Virus record (IMG/VR): IMGVR_UViG_3300019458_000020
Coordinates: 186,001-250,000 of that record
DNA: 64,000 nt
From: a virus
Strand: one strand, 5' to 3'
The notes beneath the pieces were generated by a model. It worked only from the letters and a program-made list of their open reading frames with translations. It searched no databases and was not told the origin of the DNA. This document shows, piece by piece, positions 63,374 through 64,000 of the stretch (positions within the stretch are counted from its first letter, which is position 1; every line of letters starts with the position of its first letter). The position numbers and the translations under genes are program-made.

Positions 63374-64000
63374 ATGAATGATGAACCTCTTTATGAAGAA
63401 TCGGAGTCGAAATATACTCGTCGTGATTACTCTCTAGTTTCCATAATCAGCAACAATCCAAATTTATTAAAAGTATTGACTAAGAAAGTTGAAGAAGTCA
63501 AGAAGGATAAACAAAATATTATCGATGCTGCAGAGAAGTTTTATGAACAGAATCGTGAAGAAATAATGGAAGGAACCAAAAAGAAACAACTTCTTCTTAC
63601 AGACGGCGCTAGAAGAGGATTAGAGGAAAAAGATGTAATGAAAGATTACGGTAAGTTTATCCCTACCGTTCATACCCCAATTTTAAATCTATTATATTTC
63701 ATATTACGTGAATCAAAGGAAGATATGGTTAGAGTTCAAAAGTTTTGTCATGAATTGAATAGGCAGTCTGGCCACATGGATATCAAACTGTCCGACATCG
63801 ACGATGTATCGTTATTGATGGATAATTATAATAAACAATATGGCCATTTGGCGGACAACGAGAGTTTGTCCGACAATATCAAAAGTATTCCGGAAATGGA
63901 AAAATATCTGTTTGAAAATTGTACCTATGAGGTTTTTTGTAAAATCAAAAAGTTAAAGAAAATGATGCAATCTCCATACGAAGACGAAGCAAATGCTGCC
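63374..64000 (+). CDS. Coiled-coil protein, runs off the right edge
   Basis: Open to the window end (209 codons, no stop). Charged helices (KKVEEVKKDKQNIIDAAEKF, LRESKEDMVRVQKF). Divergent from the 63.2 kb promoter; AT-rich upstream. Not recognised. Confidence 0.6.
   Translation, partial: MNDEPLYEESESKYTRRDYSLVSIISNNPNLLKVLTKKVEEVKKDKQNIIDAAEKFYEQNREEIMEGTKKKQLLLTDGARRGLEEKDVMKDYGKFIPTVHTPILNLLYFILRESKEDMVRVQKFCHELNRQSGHMDIKLSDIDDVSLLMDNYNKQYGHLADNESLSDNIKSIPEMEKYLFENCTYEVFCKIKKLKKMMQSPYEDEANAA

Noticed and set aside
1-64000. CRISPR array
   Set aside because: No regularly spaced direct repeats; the repeated elements are scattered kilobases apart.
1-64000. Insertion sequences or integrase attachment sites
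   Set aside because: No transposase or integrase gene is seen; tRNA-adjacent genes are homing endonucleases.

Overview
The window looks like part of a large tailed-phage genome. It is very gene dense, most genes code for fewer than 120 residues, and ATGA, GTGA and TAATATG stop/start junctions are common. It holds many tRNA genes, free-standing homing endonucleases of several families, and typical phage accessory enzymes: two RNA ligases, a Thg1-like protein, MazG-like and MESH1-like proteins, a Gp88-family protein, SprT, a VWA protein, an SF2 helicase and ClpX. No capsid, tail, terminase or replicative polymerase gene lies here. A secreted beta-barrel protein with a C-terminal Phe and a signal peptidase I suggest a Gram-negative host (inference).

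Layout. 1-14.6 kb, minus strand: small genes, then an RNA block with tRNA-Ala, tRNA-Leu(UAG), an amber-suppressor tRNA(CUA), several tRNA-like RNAs with CCA ends and a 408-nt tmRNA, plus a peptidyl-tRNA hydrolase and a class II aminoacyl-tRNA-synthetase-like protein. 14.6-17.3 kb, minus: small genes, each close behind its own promoter. 17.3-35.7 kb, plus: many small unknown genes with an RNA ligase, phosphoesterase, SprT, Gp88 protein, tRNA-Met and tRNA-Leu(UAA). 35.7-47 kb, mainly minus: tRNA-Glu, initiator-type tRNA-fMet, tRNA-Arg, the helicase and more small genes. 47-63.3 kb, mainly minus: a chain of overlapping genes rich in one-helix membrane proteins, with the second RNA ligase, clpX, Thg1-like, VWA and HAD-like genes. 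A divergent gene runs off the right edge.

Gene expression. More than 35 genes have TTGACA-like/TATAAT-like boxes about 16 bp apart, with the start codon only 5-9 nt after the -10 box. Their mRNAs should be leaderless or nearly so. A few genes (for example the outer-membrane protein) instead have long leaders and a purine-rich ribosome site. Five copies of a conserved promoter-driven noncoding element (core TAGGGGACC, then GATC and TTTAACGTTAA) lie between genes.

Decoding. TAG is almost absent as a stop, an amber-suppressor tRNA is encoded, and the peptidyl-tRNA hydrolase frame can only include its first conserved strand by reading an in-frame TAG. Together with the tmRNA, ClpX, PTH2, the initiator tRNA, the RNA ligases and the Thg1-like protein, this suggests a phage that adjusts translation, ribosome rescue and tRNA repair. 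Several homing endonucleases are broken by frameshifts or nonsense codons, and four converge on tRNA genes so that their last codons are antisense to the tRNA 3' halves.
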